From Lysobacterales bacterium (GTDB taxonomy: Bacteria; Pseudomonadota; Gammaproteobacteria; Xanthomonadales; SZUA-5): a stretch of DNA of 64,000 nt. Location of the stretch: contig JALHMH010000016.1 of assembly GCA_022844165.1 (NCBI GenBank), positions 1 to 64,000 of the forward strand. Direction: 5' to 3'. Position 1 is the stretch's first letter; every line of letters starts with the position of its first letter. Below the pieces are notes generated by a model that ran no database searches, had not been told where the DNA came from, and saw only the letters and a program-made list of their open reading frames with translations. Positions 51,306 to 60,412 of the stretch are shown piece by piece. The translations under genes and the position numbers were made by a program.

Positions 51306-51770
51306 ATGACCCGATCGCTCCTGTTGTTGGTACTTTGTTTCGTCATCTGCTTTGCCGCCAGTGCGGTTGGCATCGTGTTCGGTCCGGATGCCTGGTTTGC
51401 GGCGCTGATCAAGCCGTCATTTCAACCGCCGAATGGGTGGTTCGGGCCGGTATGGACGTTACTTTATGCGCTGATGTCGGTGGCGCTGTGGCGTGTCTGG
51501 CGCCTGCCCGCGTCTCCACTCAGGCGTCTTGCGTTGGTGTGTTTCGCCGTTCAGCTGGTTCTGAACGCGGCGTGGTCGCCGCTGTTCTTCGGCGCTCACA
51601 GCATCGGCGGTGCGCTTGTGGTTCTGGCGCTCCTGATACCGAGCGTGGCAACTGCGATCGTGCTGTTCTGGCGCATCGACCGCATCGCAAGCGCGCTGCT
51701 TTGGCCATACCTGGCGTGGCTCTGCTTCGCGCTGCTATTGAATGCCGCAATATGGCAATTGAACGGATGA
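51306..51770 (+). CDS. tspO: TspO/MBR family protein
   Basis: A 154-residue membrane protein with five helices, the translocator protein fold. Conserved aromatic-rich features are KPSFQPPNGWFGPVWTLLYA (loop and helix 2 start, Trp and Pro), LYALMSVALWRVWR and QLVLNAAWSPLFFGAHSIG (helix 3). TspO binds tetrapyrroles and in bacteria links to porphyrin handling and oxidative or light stress. It is convergent with the LytTR gene with only 3 bp between stops. Confidence 0.92.
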   Translation: MTRSLLLLVLCFVICFAASAVGIVFGPDAWFAALIKPSFQPPNGWFGPVWTLLYALMSVALWRVWRLPASPLRRLALVCFAVQLVLNAAWSPLFFGAHSIGGALVVLALLIPSVATAIVLFWRIDRIASALLWPYLAWLCFALLLNAAIWQLNG

Positions 51771-51773
51771 TAC

Positions 51774-52625
51774 TCAGCCAAGATTGAGGCGAGCTTTGAC
51801 GATGCCAACCCGGCGGCGGCTGACCGGTATCCGGCTGCCATCACTCAGCTCGCAGTTCCATCCGTATGGGCTTTTGACCATCCGTTTCACGTGCGCGCTG
51901 GCAACCCAAAATGAGCGATGCACACGTACGCCGCGATCCGCCAATTCGCGATCGATCGCCGCCATCGTGCCGAGGATCGTTGTCTGACCCTCGGTGGCCG
52001 TGATGTGCAGGTAATGCAGATCTGCACGAATGGCAATGACATCGCCCACGTCGGGCGGCCATGGCAGAGATGAACTGGTTTCCTGCGCCGTTTCACCGGT
52101 CTGTGCGGCGTCAACGGTTTGGTCTGTCTCGTCGATCGGCGGCGATGAGGTTGATGCGAGTGGCGCGAGCCGCGGTCGATAAGCGTCGATCAACGGCGTC
52201 GATTGCACCAGCAGCCAAGCGGTGATGTAGCTCGGGTACAGTTGCAGAAACTCGCCGACATACGCAGACAGACCGCCTTGCGCCTCTAGTTGATCTACCC
52301 AGTCCTGGTCGGTGTCGACCATTTGTGCACTCGGCATCAGCGCCTCGATCCCCAGTGCAAACGGGGCAAATGCCAGCGCACCGAGCGTACCACCCAGCAG
52401 AACCACCCGCCAGGCCGGCCAGCCCCGGCTCACGGGCCACGCACTCAGTGCGCGCGTTGCGATCACGGCCGCGCCTAGTCCGAAGCTGATGTGCGTCAAC
52501 CAGTACAACGTGCCAAGGCCCAGGGGCAGGCGATCCGCCGGGTCGGCACCCATGGCGACGAACAGCACGGTCAATGCGACGATGGCGAAACACAAATTTC
52601 GTGTCAACGGTGCGTTGTCGATCAA
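51774..52625 (-). CDS. Membrane-bound LytTR-domain regulator
   Basis: A 283-residue protein with four or so N-terminal membrane helices (LCFAIVALTVLFVAMG, LGTLYWLTHISFGLGAAVIA, VVLLGGTLGALAFAPFALGI, YPSYITAWLLVQS) and a C-terminal LytTR DNA-binding domain (VIAIRADLHYLHITATEGQT, RVHRSFWVASAHVKRMVKSP, RIPVSRRRVGIVKARL). Such proteins regulate genes directly from the membrane, often in quorum or cell-envelope responses. The apparent start is TTG 52625; no better in-frame start precedes the first helix. Confidence 0.85.
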   Translation of the reverse strand: MIDNAPLTRNLCFAIVALTVLFVAMGADPADRLPLGLGTLYWLTHISFGLGAAVIATRALSAWPVSRGWPAWRVVLLGGTLGALAFAPFALGIEALMPSAQMVDTDQDWVDQLEAQGGLSAYVGEFLQLYPSYITAWLLVQSTPLIDAYRPRLAPLASTSSPPIDETDQTVDAAQTGETAQETSSSLPWPPDVGDVIAIRADLHYLHITATEGQTTILGTMAAIDRELADRGVRVHRSFWVASAHVKRMVKSPYGWNCELSDGSRIPVSRRRVGIVKARLNLG

Positions 52626-52768
52626 TCTATGAGCGTCCTGGCAACAACCACTGGTGAAAGATAGCGACCGCTGATGCCAAACGGTGTCAACGGCAAGCGG
52701 GTTTGTGGTCAGCTTTCTCTACGGCGTACCTCGCCGTCCGACTCATCCATCACAAAGGAGTTATGTAC

Positions 52769-53410
52769 ATGAAAAATTTGTCGAAAGTGGCTGGTATCGC
52801 ATTACTGGCCCATGCACCGGCGGCACTGGCCGATGGCCGCTGGTACGCCGGTTTGATCGGCGGTCTCGCCAACCAGGGCGATCAAGACCTCGTTTACGCA
52901 CCCGGCAACATCCGCCGCGAAGCGGCATTAGGCAGCGGCTTCCTGGGCGGTGGTGCGGTTGGCTACGCGTTCGGCAACGGCTGGCGTCTGGAAGGTGAAT
53001 TCGTCTACCAATCGGTCGATATGGACGCGGTCAATTTCGGTACCGGCTTGCCCAGTGGCGATGGCAATTTTGCGTCGACCTCTATCGCGCTGAATGCGCT
53101 GTATGAGGTGGACTTATTTGGCTCGCCGCGCGCACGAACCTACGTTGGGCTGGGTCTGGCGCGCATCACCGAAGTCGACATCGACTTTGAGTCCGCCGGC
53201 GTCGAACGCTCGTTCGCAGGCAGCGACGGCGCATTGCAAGCGCTGGTCGGTGCACGCTACGACATCGGCGAGAACAGCTACATTGATGCGGGCTTGCGTT
53301 ATCTGGCCGCAAGCTCCGTGGAACTGGACGGAGAAGACGGCGCGGTTGGGCGCATCAAAGCCGATTACCAGCCGTGGGCGATGACCATCTCATGGGGCTG
53401 GCGCTTCTGA
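52769..53410 (+). CDS. Outer-membrane beta-barrel protein
   Basis: A 213-residue secreted protein: a short signal peptide (KNLSKVAGIALLAHAPAALA) then alternating strands typical of an eight-stranded barrel (WYAGLIGGLANQGDQDLVY, FLGGGAVGYAFGNGWRLEGE, TYVGLGLARITEVDIDFES, ALVGARYDIGENSYIDAGLR) ending in the terminal aromatic ISWGWRF required for BAM assembly. It belongs to the broad OmpW/OprF-like porin family of small barrels; function unknown. ATG 52769 lies 8 nt after AAAGGAG; ATG 52763 is too close. Confidence 0.85.
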   Translation: MKNLSKVAGIALLAHAPAALADGRWYAGLIGGLANQGDQDLVYAPGNIRREAALGSGFLGGGAVGYAFGNGWRLEGEFVYQSVDMDAVNFGTGLPSGDGNFASTSIALNALYEVDLFGSPRARTYVGLGLARITEVDIDFESAGVERSFAGSDGALQALVGARYDIGENSYIDAGLRYLAASSVELDGEDGAVGRIKADYQPWAMTISWGWRF

Positions 53411-53414
53411 TTTC

Positions 53415-53660
53415 CTAGCGAGGCTTCGCCTCAGACCGCCGAGCATTGCTGGCTTCGTCCGACAGCGTACTCGCCACAACCCCGCGCTTCGCATTTTCGG
53501 CCCGGCGGCAAAGCCGCCGGTCGTTCGGATCGACCCACGCCTATCGGCGTGTAAGCGCCGGTCCTCACCCCCCTTGACACATGGGGGCTTCAAGAGCCAA
53601 AGCCGCTTTGGTAGAAAATTTGACTCAACTGTACAGATCCCGCTCCGTCAAGGACTCTAG
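53415..53660 (-). repeat. CTAR-bounded hairpin element, copy F
   Basis: Complete 246-bp copy in reverse orientation with CTAG at both ends (53415-53418 and 53657-53660). It starts 4 bp after the barrel gene's stop. It carries CGAGGCTTCGCCTC, GGCAAAGCCGCC, the ACACGCC/GGCGTG stem, CCCCCCTTGACACATGGGGG and GAAAATTTGACTC. 53661-53762 holds only the upstream region of bcp. Confidence 0.9.
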
Positions 53661-53762
53661 GGCGCGCGGAGCGAGCTGCCAGCCGTTCCGCGCTTCCAAA
53701 TCACGCCATTCCGACGCTTTTTTGCCTATCGTTCGCAGGTCCCCATCATAGGTCCCAAGACG

Positions 53763-54224
53763 ATGCTTCAGCCCGGCGATAAAGTGCCTGATTTTGCGCT
53801 GTCCACCGATAGCGGTGAGACGGTCAGCGCCAAGAGCCTTAAGGGTCAGCGATACGTACTGTACTTTTATCCCAAGGACGACACGCCCGGATGCACCAAA
53901 GAGGCGTGCGGATTTCGCGATAACCTGCCGGCTTTTGAGGGCATCGGGGTACGCGTGTTCGGAATCAGTGCCGACAGTCAGGCGGCGCATGGCAAGTTCG
54001 TCAAGAAATACGACCTCAACTTTTCACTGCTCGCCGATCCGCAGCGACAGTTGATCGAGCCGATTGGCGCGTGGGTCGAAAAGAGCATGTACGGAAAGAA
54101 GTACATGGGCATCGCTCGCGCGACATTCATCGTCGATGCCAAAGGCAAGATCGAGAAGGTATGGGAGAAGGTCGCGAAACCTGAGAATCACGCGATTGAG
54201 GTCCTCGCGGCATTGCGCACGTGA
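53763..54224 (+). CDS. bcp: Thioredoxin-dependent thiol peroxidase (peroxiredoxin Q/Bcp)
   Basis: A 153-residue peroxiredoxin reducing hydroperoxides with thioredoxin. PKDDTPGCTKEACGFRDNL holds the peroxidatic Cys and the resolving Cys five residues later, the hallmark of the Bcp/PrxQ class; GISADSQAAHGKFVKKYDLN, SLLADPQRQLIEPIGAWVEK and RATFIVDAKGKIEKVWEKV complete the fold. It overlaps the following ferredoxin reductase gene by 4 bp (GTGA), so the pair is one operon. Confidence 0.94.
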   Translation: MLQPGDKVPDFALSTDSGETVSAKSLKGQRYVLYFYPKDDTPGCTKEACGFRDNLPAFEGIGVRVFGISADSQAAHGKFVKKYDLNFSLLADPQRQLIEPIGAWVEKSMYGKKYMGIARATFIVDAKGKIEKVWEKVAKPENHAIEVLAALRT

Positions 54225-55261
54225 AGGTTCATCTTGCCGGCAGCGCGCGCGCATTCGATGCGGGCGACGGCCAAACTGTGCTCGCCGCCGCGCGGCGCGC
54301 CGGTTTGGCGTTGCCTTACAGTTGTCTGTCCGGCAACTGCGGCAGTTGCAAAGCGCACGTTCTCGAAGGGATCGTGAGTTATCCGTACAACCCGCCCAAC
54401 GCTTTGTCGGACGCCGAACGGCAGGCCGGACAGGCGCTGTTGTGCCAGGCGGTACCGCAGTCGGAACTGACCATCGCGATTCGCGAAGTGGAGGCTGTCG
54501 CCAACATTCCGCTGCGCCAACTGGCGGTTAAAGTGGTAGCGAAGACGCGCCTTTGCGACGATGTCATCGAGCTTCGGTTGATGCCACCCAAACGCGAACC
54601 GCTGAAGTATTTGCCGGGCCAGTATCTCGATGTACTGCTACCCGAGGGCAAACGCCGTGCGTTTTCGATCGCCAGTGCACCGCGCCACAGCGATACGCTT
54701 GACTTGCACGTCCGACGCGTCACGGGTGGTGGCTTCACGCAATACGTGTTCGACGAGTTGCCGGTGGGTGCGCTGCTGCGTATCGAAGCACCGCTAGGGA
54801 CTTTCGTGCCGCGCGAGGGCGGCGATCGGCCGATCATCCTGATGGCTGGCGGCACGGGGTTTGCGCCCATTAAAGCGATCATCGAATACCTGTTCGATAT
54901 CGGTAACCAGCGCGCGCTGCACCTGTATTGGGGCGCGCGCCACGAAAACGATTTGTATCTGGACGTGCTGTGTCGCCAGTGGCAATCGGCGCAGCCGCAC
55001 TTGCGCTACACGCCAGTGCTCAGCGAAGCCAGCACACTGGAGCGCCACCAATATCGCGCCGGGCATGTGCACGAAGCCGTGTTGAAGGATTTCCCGGACC
55101 TGTCGCGTTTCGACGTCTATATGAGCGGGCCGCCGCCCATGATCGATGCCGGGCGCCGAAGTTTTGTGGCGGCAGGCCTGCCGGACGATCGCCTCTACTT
55201 CGATTCCTTCGATTACGCACCCGATGTGCTGGCTGCATTGATCCGGGCACGCAACGGCTAG
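54221..55261 (+). CDS. 2Fe-2S/FAD NAD(P)H oxidoreductase (CDP-6-deoxy-glucoseen reductase-like)
   Basis: A 346-residue electron-transfer flavoprotein. The N-terminal plant-type ferredoxin domain has CLSGNCGSCKAHVLEG and a distal Cys in ALLCQAVPQ. The FAD domain has YLPGQYLDVLLPEGKRRAFS and SIASAPRH; the NAD-binding domain has ILMAGGTGFAPIKAIIEYLF, LYWGARHENDLYLD and FDVYMSGPPPMIDAGR. This three-module order is that of AscD/RfbI-like reductases and phenol-hydroxylase reductases; no sugar genes are near, so its acceptor is unknown. GTG 54221 is coupled to bcp. Confidence 0.88.
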   Translation: MKVHLAGSARAFDAGDGQTVLAAARRAGLALPYSCLSGNCGSCKAHVLEGIVSYPYNPPNALSDAERQAGQALLCQAVPQSELTIAIREVEAVANIPLRQLAVKVVAKTRLCDDVIELRLMPPKREPLKYLPGQYLDVLLPEGKRRAFSIASAPRHSDTLDLHVRRVTGGGFTQYVFDELPVGALLRIEAPLGTFVPREGGDRPIILMAGGTGFAPIKAIIEYLFDIGNQRALHLYWGARHENDLYLDVLCRQWQSAQPHLRYTPVLSEASTLERHQYRAGHVHEAVLKDFPDLSRFDVYMSGPPPMIDAGRRSFVAAGLPDDRLYFDSFDYAPDVLAALIRARNG

Positions 55262-55581
55262 CCGGCTGAGGTCGCCTCGCGCACAAATCCCAGGTATTCC
55301 GCGGACCCGCCAACCGGCATCGTCAACAGTTCCGGCAACGCATACGGATGCAGCACCACCAGCCGCGCTTGCAACGCATCGACACGATCCGCGCACGTCT
55401 TGATCAGCAACAGCGATTCAACGGCCGATTCGACGGCGCCCTGCCAACGATAGGTGGAGCGTACGCCGTCGATACGCTGCACGCAGGCGGCGAGACGCTC
55501 GGCGACCAGCGCCACGGCGATGTCATCGGCAGCGGCGGCTGGGCAGCTCGTCAGAACCTGGACTACATCGCGCCGATGCAC
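55258..55581 (-). CDS. cutA: Divalent cation tolerance protein CutA
   Basis: A 107-residue trimeric ferredoxin-like protein: VVQVLTSCPAAAADDIAVAL, AERLAACVQRIDGVRSTYRW, ESLLLIKTCADRVDALQARL and HPYALPELLTMPVGGSAEYL match CutA1. It is linked to copper tolerance in enterobacteria, though its true role is unsettled. The start is GTG 55581. Its TAG stop shares CTAG with the stop of the convergent oxidoreductase gene. Confidence 0.9.
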   Translation of the reverse strand: MHRRDVVQVLTSCPAAAADDIAVALVAERLAACVQRIDGVRSTYRWQGAVESAVESLLLIKTCADRVDALQARLVVLHPYALPELLTMPVGGSAEYLGFVREATSAG

Positions 55582-55586
55582 GATCG

Positions 55587-56849
55587 CTACTCGTAGCGTT
55601 TACCCGCCTGGTACACGGCGAGCGGTTTTTCGGTTGCGGTAATGTCGCGCTGCACGTCGGCGCGGAGCACCACAATATCGGCGACGTAATTTTCCTTGAT
55701 CTGGCCCAAGGTGTCGGCCATGCCAAGAACTTGCGAGGCGTTGTAGGTGGCGCTTTGTAAGGCGGTGGTCGCGCTCATGCCGGCATCGACCATCAGTTTG
55801 AATTCCTTGGCGTTCATGCCGTGCGGCGACACACCCGTATCCGTACCGAACGCAATCTTCACGCCTGCCGCGTGCGCCTTTCTGAAGGTGCCTTCGATCA
55901 TTGGGCCAATGGCCTTTGCTTTCGCGGCAACCATCGGCGGATAGTAACCCGGCTCATCGGCTTTGCCTGCAACCCACCAGCCCGCCATCAAGGTGGGTAC
56001 GTACCACGTGCCGCGCTGTTTCATCAGCGGGAACAACTCTTCGTCCATGAAGCTCCCGTGCTCAATCGTGGTGACGCCGGCTTCAATGGCGCGCCGAATC
56101 CCCTCCTTGCCATGCGCGTGCGCTGCGACCGCCATGCCATAGTCTTTCGCAGCCGCGACAATGGCATTGGCTTCCTCTTGAGTGAACTGCGGATTGAGGC
56201 CGTTCTTGGCGTAACTCAAGACGCCGCCGGTGGCGGTGATCTTGATCAGGTCGGCACCTTCTTTGTAGCGATAGCGCACGGCCTCAGCGGCATCGTCGGG
56301 ACCATTGATGACGCCATCTGCCGGGCCTGGTCGATTGGGTAAACTGCTGCTCCGGCCATTCGTTGGATCGGCATGGCCACCAGTGGTGGCGATCGATTTT
56401 CCGGAGGTCACAATTCGCGGACCGACGGCAATGCCCTGGTCGATCGCGCGCCGCAGCGCGATGGATGCACCGGCGCTTTCACCGAGATCCCGAATGGTCG
56501 TAAATCCTGCGGCCAGCGTCTTGCGTGCATTAGCGGCGGCGCGCAGCGCGTAGTCGCCCGGATTGAGGCGAAAGCCCTCGCTATAGGAATTGGGTCCGGA
56601 GGATTCATTGCTGATATGCGTGTGCAAGTCGATGAATCCGGGAAGGCATGCGGCATCGGTATGGTCGATACCACCGCGTGCCGCGCCGGGCGAGACCTGG
56701 CTGATCTTGCCGTCCTTGATCGTGATGCTGTGGGCCCCTAACCAGCGCGCACCGGCCGCATCGAAAACCGCGCCGCAGTTCAAGGTCAGCGCCGATGCGT
56801 CGAGCGGCAACAGTGCAAGTGCGAGAACGATACGGCGCATATCGGTCAT
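55587..56849 (-). CDS. Secreted amidohydrolase (imidazolonepropionase/prolidase-like)
   Basis: A 420-residue exported metal hydrolase with a short signal peptide (RRIVLALALLPLDASA). Canonical sites are present: FIDLHTHISNES (His-x-His), TTIRDLGESAGASIALR, VAAHAHGKEGIRRAIEAGVT with metal His, TTIEHGSFMDEELF and IAFGTDTGVSPHGMN with the catalytic Asp. This pattern is that of the Xaa-Pro or Xaa-Arg dipeptidase-like amidohydrolases. ATG 56849 or ATG 56840 is the start. It is divergent from the RidA/dioxygenase pair. Confidence 0.87.
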   Translation of the reverse strand: MTDMRRIVLALALLPLDASALTLNCGAVFDAAGARWLGAHSITIKDGKISQVSPGAARGGIDHTDAACLPGFIDLHTHISNESSGPNSYSEGFRLNPGDYALRAAANARKTLAAGFTTIRDLGESAGASIALRRAIDQGIAVGPRIVTSGKSIATTGGHADPTNGRSSSLPNRPGPADGVINGPDDAAEAVRYRYKEGADLIKITATGGVLSYAKNGLNPQFTQEEANAIVAAAKDYGMAVAAHAHGKEGIRRAIEAGVTTIEHGSFMDEELFPLMKQRGTWYVPTLMAGWWVAGKADEPGYYPPMVAAKAKAIGPMIEGTFRKAHAAGVKIAFGTDTGVSPHGMNAKEFKLMVDAGMSATTALQSATYNASQVLGMADTLGQIKENYVADIVVLRADVQRDITATEKPLAVYQAGKRYE

Positions 56850-56986
56850 CCAAGGAATAGGGGGATACGGAAGATAGCGCGAGTTGGCATCTTGTTCGCA
56901 GATGGACACTGGGCAAGTCAAGCGCCGCGCGATGTCCTCGACGCACTCCGGGCTAGAATCAGCGCATCGCCCTGCCGCTGACAAAT

Positions 56987-57427
56987 ATGTCGAGTCCAGC
57001 AAGCATTCGAACCACTACAGCGCCGCGACCCGTCGGCAGCTATCCGCACGCGCGCCGAGTCGGCGATTGGCTATTGCTGTCGGGCATCGGTCCACGGTCG
57101 CCAGATGACAATGTCATTCCGGGCAACGTGTATGCCGCTGGTGCGCTCGTCGCCTACGATATCGAAGCACAGTGTCACGCGGTGTTCGCCAATGTCCGCG
57201 CCGTACTCAATGCGAGCGATGCACAGTTCGAAGACCTGATCGATGTGACAGTTTATCTGACCGATATGGCCCGCGATTTCCCGACTTATAATCGCATCTG
57301 GGCCGAGTACTTTCCTGATCCGGCGAAGGCTCCGTGCCGCACCACGTTAGGCATCAGCACCTTGCCAACGCCGATCGCGATTGAGCTGAAGTGTACGGCG
57401 TGGATGGGCACCAGGGAGATCACATGA
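56987..57427 (+). CDS. RidA/YjgF-family deaminase (2-aminomuconate deaminase-like)
   Basis: A 146-residue RidA-fold protein: [73 protein letters not shown]. RidA proteins hydrolyse enamine/imine intermediates. Because it overlaps a 3-hydroxyanthranilate dioxygenase gene by 4 bp, it is probably the 2-aminomuconate deaminase of the tryptophan/kynurenine breakdown route rather than housekeeping RidA. Confidence 0.85.
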   Translation: MSSPASIRTTTAPRPVGSYPHARRVGDWLLLSGIGPRSPDDNVIPGNVYAAGALVAYDIEAQCHAVFANVRAVLNASDAQFEDLIDVTVYLTDMARDFPTYNRIWAEYFPDPAKAPCRTTLGISTLPTPIAIELKCTAWMGTREIT

Positions 57428-57936
57428 GTACTCGTGCAGCTGTAGCTCCACTGAACTTTCAAAGTTGGATCGACGCCCATCGGCACCTGCTGAAACCACC
57501 CGTGGCGAACAAGTGCATCGTCGATGGCGATTTCATCGTCATGATTGTCGGTGGACCGAATCGCCGCAGCGACTTTCACGTCGACGAAGGCCCGGAGTTC
57601 TTTTATCAGATCGAAGGCGAAATGACGCTTCGCCTGCAGCAAGATGGCGTGCTCGATGTGCCGATTCGCGCTGGCGAAATTTACTACCTGCCGCCACGCA
57701 TTCCACACTCGCCGCAGCGTGGCGCCAATTCCATCGGCCTTGTCATTGAGCGCAAGCGATTGGCGCACGAACTTGACGGGCTCCAGTGGTATTGCAGCCG
57801 CTGCAACCACAAGTTGTACGAGGAATATTTCCCGCTGGAGAACATCGAAACGCAGTTTCCGGCGGTATTCAAACGCTACGAAGACTCCCTCGAGCACCGC
57901 ACCTGCAGCGCTTGCGGTTTTGTCAATCAGCGCTGA
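57424..57936 (+). CDS. nbaC: 3-Hydroxyanthranilate 3,4-dioxygenase
   Basis: A 170-residue cupin Fe(II) dioxygenase opening the ring of 3-hydroxyanthranilate to aminocarboxymuconate semialdehyde, which cyclises to quinolinate or is degraded. Iron ligands are in [19 protein letters not shown] (His and Glu) and [17 protein letters not shown] (His). The C-terminal rubredoxin-like metal site of the bacterial type is in [18 protein letters not shown] and [13 protein letters not shown] 57424 overlaps the RidA gene. No kynureninase or ACMS decarboxylase gene is within the window. Confidence 0.92.
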   Translation: MSTRAAVAPLNFQSWIDAHRHLLKPPVANKCIVDGDFIVMIVGGPNRRSDFHVDEGPEFFYQIEGEMTLRLQQDGVLDVPIRAGEIYYLPPRIPHSPQRGANSIGLVIERKRLAHELDGLQWYCSRCNHKLYEEYFPLENIETQFPAVFKRYEDSLEHRTCSACGFVNQR

Positions 57937-58028
57937 GTGGCAACGTTTTGCCGCATTGTTCAGTGCGTTTATCCCACTTGCCTTGACCATTGTGTTAAAA
58001 ACGCGGCCCCTTGTCCGGAGTCGCCTCT

Positions 58029-58937
58029 ATGAAAAAGACGCTGTTGTTTGCCGCTATCACATTCGGTCTGGCTGCGTGCAGCGAGCAGGCGCCGCCACCG
58101 GCGCCCGTCACGCCGCCTCCAGCCCCCGCCGCCGCGGAACCGGCGCCGGTCGCGCCTGTCGCGGAGACCTTCGAGGCGCGGTTGGACCGCATCATCGCTG
58201 GCGAACACCGCAGCCCGGAGAACAAAGCACGAGATGCATGGCGCCATCCAAAGGAAACCCTGCTGTTCGGCGGCATCGCGCCAGGTCAGACGGTGATCGA
58301 AATCACGCCGGGCGGCGGCTGGTTTGCAGAAGTCATTGCGCCGCTCTTCAATGGCCAGGGCACGTATGTGGCGGCTGTTAACGACCCGACTAAAGCCAGC
58401 AGCGATCGCGCTCGCGATTACCACACAGAGAACAACCAGAAATTGCGCGACAAGTTCGCCGCCAACGCTGAACTGTATGGCGCGCCGACCATCGTCGAAT
58501 TCGATCCCAAGGCGCCAGCATTTGGCGCTGCCGGCTCTGCCGACGTGGTGATGACCTTCCGCAACGTGCACAACTGGGTTGGCGGCGGTGCCAGCGATGC
58601 GATGTTCAAGGGTTTCTTCGATGTGCTCAAACCGGGCGGCACGCTGCTGGTTGAAGAGCACCGCGCCAACGCCGACGATGCACGCCCGGTGGAAGAGTTG
58701 TCCAAAACCGGTTATCTGACGCAAGCCTGGGTCGTCGACGCCGCAACGCGTGCAGGCTTTACCTTGTCCGCAGAGAGCGAAATCAACGCGAATCCAGCGG
58801 ATACAAAGGATCACCCCAATGGCGTCTGGAATCTTCCGCCCAGCCTGAACGTCAAAGAGGGTGACGACGCCGAGAAGTACAAGGCCATCGGCGAGACGGA
58901 TCGAATGACGTTGAAGTTCACCAAACCGGCCATGTAG
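58029..58937 (+). CDS. Periplasmic lipoprotein with methyltransferase fold
   Basis: A 302-residue protein with a lipoprotein signal (KTLLFAAITFGLAACSEQ, lipobox LAAC) and a Pro/Ala-rich linker, then a class I methyltransferase-like domain: VIEITPGGGWFAEVIAPLFN (SAM motif I), SADVVMTFRNVHNWVGGG, LKPGGTLLVEEHRA (motif III). Exported methyltransferase-fold proteins of this type are common in gammaproteobacteria. SAM is not normally in the periplasm, so the fold may have another use. GGAG precedes ATG 58029. Confidence 0.82.
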   Translation: MKKTLLFAAITFGLAACSEQAPPPAPVTPPPAPAAAEPAPVAPVAETFEARLDRIIAGEHRSPENKARDAWRHPKETLLFGGIAPGQTVIEITPGGGWFAEVIAPLFNGQGTYVAAVNDPTKASSDRARDYHTENNQKLRDKFAANAELYGAPTIVEFDPKAPAFGAAGSADVVMTFRNVHNWVGGGASDAMFKGFFDVLKPGGTLLVEEHRANADDARPVEELSKTGYLTQAWVVDAATRAGFTLSAESEINANPADTKDHPNGVWNLPPSLNVKEGDDAEKYKAIGETDRMTLKFTKPAM

Positions 58938-59008
58938 TCGAAGGGATTTGCGGCGAGTGGACGAGGTTGTCTGCTCGCCGATCTCGCTCTTGCGTATGCC
59001 AAAAAGGG

Positions 59009-60172
59009 TCAGGCCCTGGGCGCCCGTTCCGTCAAGGACTGTCCCTCAAGCAACTCGAAATGGCCTGCGGCGATGATTCGACCGTTCGCCTGAATTTCGA
59101 TGCGATGAATGCCGGCGTAGTAGCGCCGGGTGGTTATCGGCCGCACCGCGTGTTGCCGCGTCAACTCGCGGCGTTCGCCGGGTGCCAGGATCACCGACCA
59201 GCCTTTGAACACTTTGGGCGAACTGCTGCCGTCGGCTCGCGCGTGGTGCACGATGTAGTCGATCGTCAGTTGTATCGGCGTTCGCGCGGTGGAACGCAAA
59301 TTCAAACATAGCTGCACCGATTCGCCGAGCCGAATTTGCGGTGGATCGACGAACAACTCCGCTTTGCCTTTGAGCGGTGCATCGATTCCCCAAGCAGCCA
59401 ACACCCGCCGATCGCCACGTTTGATCAAGGTTCGACTGGCATGGCGCAGTAGCGCGCGGCGGCTCGCTGGCGCGCCCGGCAAGTGTTGTTCGAGCCACGT
59501 TGCCACCACCTCCGGATGGTCCTTGGCAATATCGTTCAGATGATTCGCCACGCTACGCCGCACGTACTCGCTTGCATCGTCTTGCAGTGCCGCCAACAAA
59601 GACAAACAGGGCGTCGGGTCGGCGACCAGCGGTTTGAGTACGATGCCCCATGGCAAACGCGGCCGGCTGCCCTCGCTGACCAGCCGCCGCACATGCGGAC
59701 TGGGATCGATCAACCAACTCGCCAGCGTCGCGAACGTGCGCTGCGGGTGCGCAAGGATGAAAGGTCGAATCGCGAACTCGGCACTGAAACGGCGCGTGAT
59801 CGCGTGCAGGCACGTCAGCGCACGGTCGGGATGATCGAGGCCTCGACGAGCGACGTACTCTCCCAGCGACCAGACAATCCATCCCGCCAATCCAAGTTCG
59901 GATGCGCGCAGCGCTTTGAGCGGCTCGTCGCCTTGGACCGGTGCAAGCGTCGCTTCGATGGCTGCCGCGGCCGCAGGAAAGTCGGCTGGCAGTGTCGCTT
60001 CCAATGCTGACGCGATCTGCATCGCCCGCGCTTTCATCTCCAGGCCGTCGAACCCGTCCAGCGCCAGCGACTCGAACCGACGCCGGGCGAAGTCCGGCAG
60101 CGCCTTCGAAAAATGCATGCCAGCCCAACGCACCAGCTCAGGTGATAACAGGAATTTGAACGGTTCTGGCAC
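59009..60172 (-). CDS. AlkC/AlkD-like HEAT-repeat DNA alkylation repair protein
   Basis: A 387-residue protein of mostly paired helices. [89 protein letters not shown] match the AlkC/AlkD ALK superfamily, DNA glycosylases that remove alkylated purines. The last 110 residues ([20 protein letters not shown] onward) form an Ig-like domain, as in AlkC. GTG 60172 is the start. The final codons overlap AGTCCTTGACGGA, the end motif of the CTAR element family, so its tail may derive from an old insertion. Confidence 0.8.
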   Translation of the reverse strand: MPEPFKFLLSPELVRWAGMHFSKALPDFARRRFESLALDGFDGLEMKARAMQIASALEATLPADFPAAAAAIEATLAPVQGDEPLKALRASELGLAGWIVWSLGEYVARRGLDHPDRALTCLHAITRRFSAEFAIRPFILAHPQRTFATLASWLIDPSPHVRRLVSEGSRPRLPWGIVLKPLVADPTPCLSLLAALQDDASEYVRRSVANHLNDIAKDHPEVVATWLEQHLPGAPASRRALLRHASRTLIKRGDRRVLAAWGIDAPLKGKAELFVDPPQIRLGESVQLCLNLRSTARTPIQLTIDYIVHHARADGSSSPKVFKGWSVILAPGERRELTRQHAVRPITTRRYYAGIHRIEIQANGRIIAAGHFELLEGQSLTERAPRA

Positions 60173-60412
60173 GGCTTAGTCCTGGCGATCAGGTTTCCCG
60201 AGTATCGGACAATCCTGTTCAGTCGGCACAACCGCCAGTGCCGCGGTTCGGCGCGCGGGAAATCGGCAATGCCAGGCAGATCCCGAGCCCCGCCATCATC
60301 GCCGGACGCATATCACGCGTGGGCGACCGCCAAAGGCTGTCTAAGACTGCGAGTCCGACACTGCGCGTCGACAATCGCTTATGGTTTGAAGCCTTCAACA
60401 ACAGGTGGCGAC

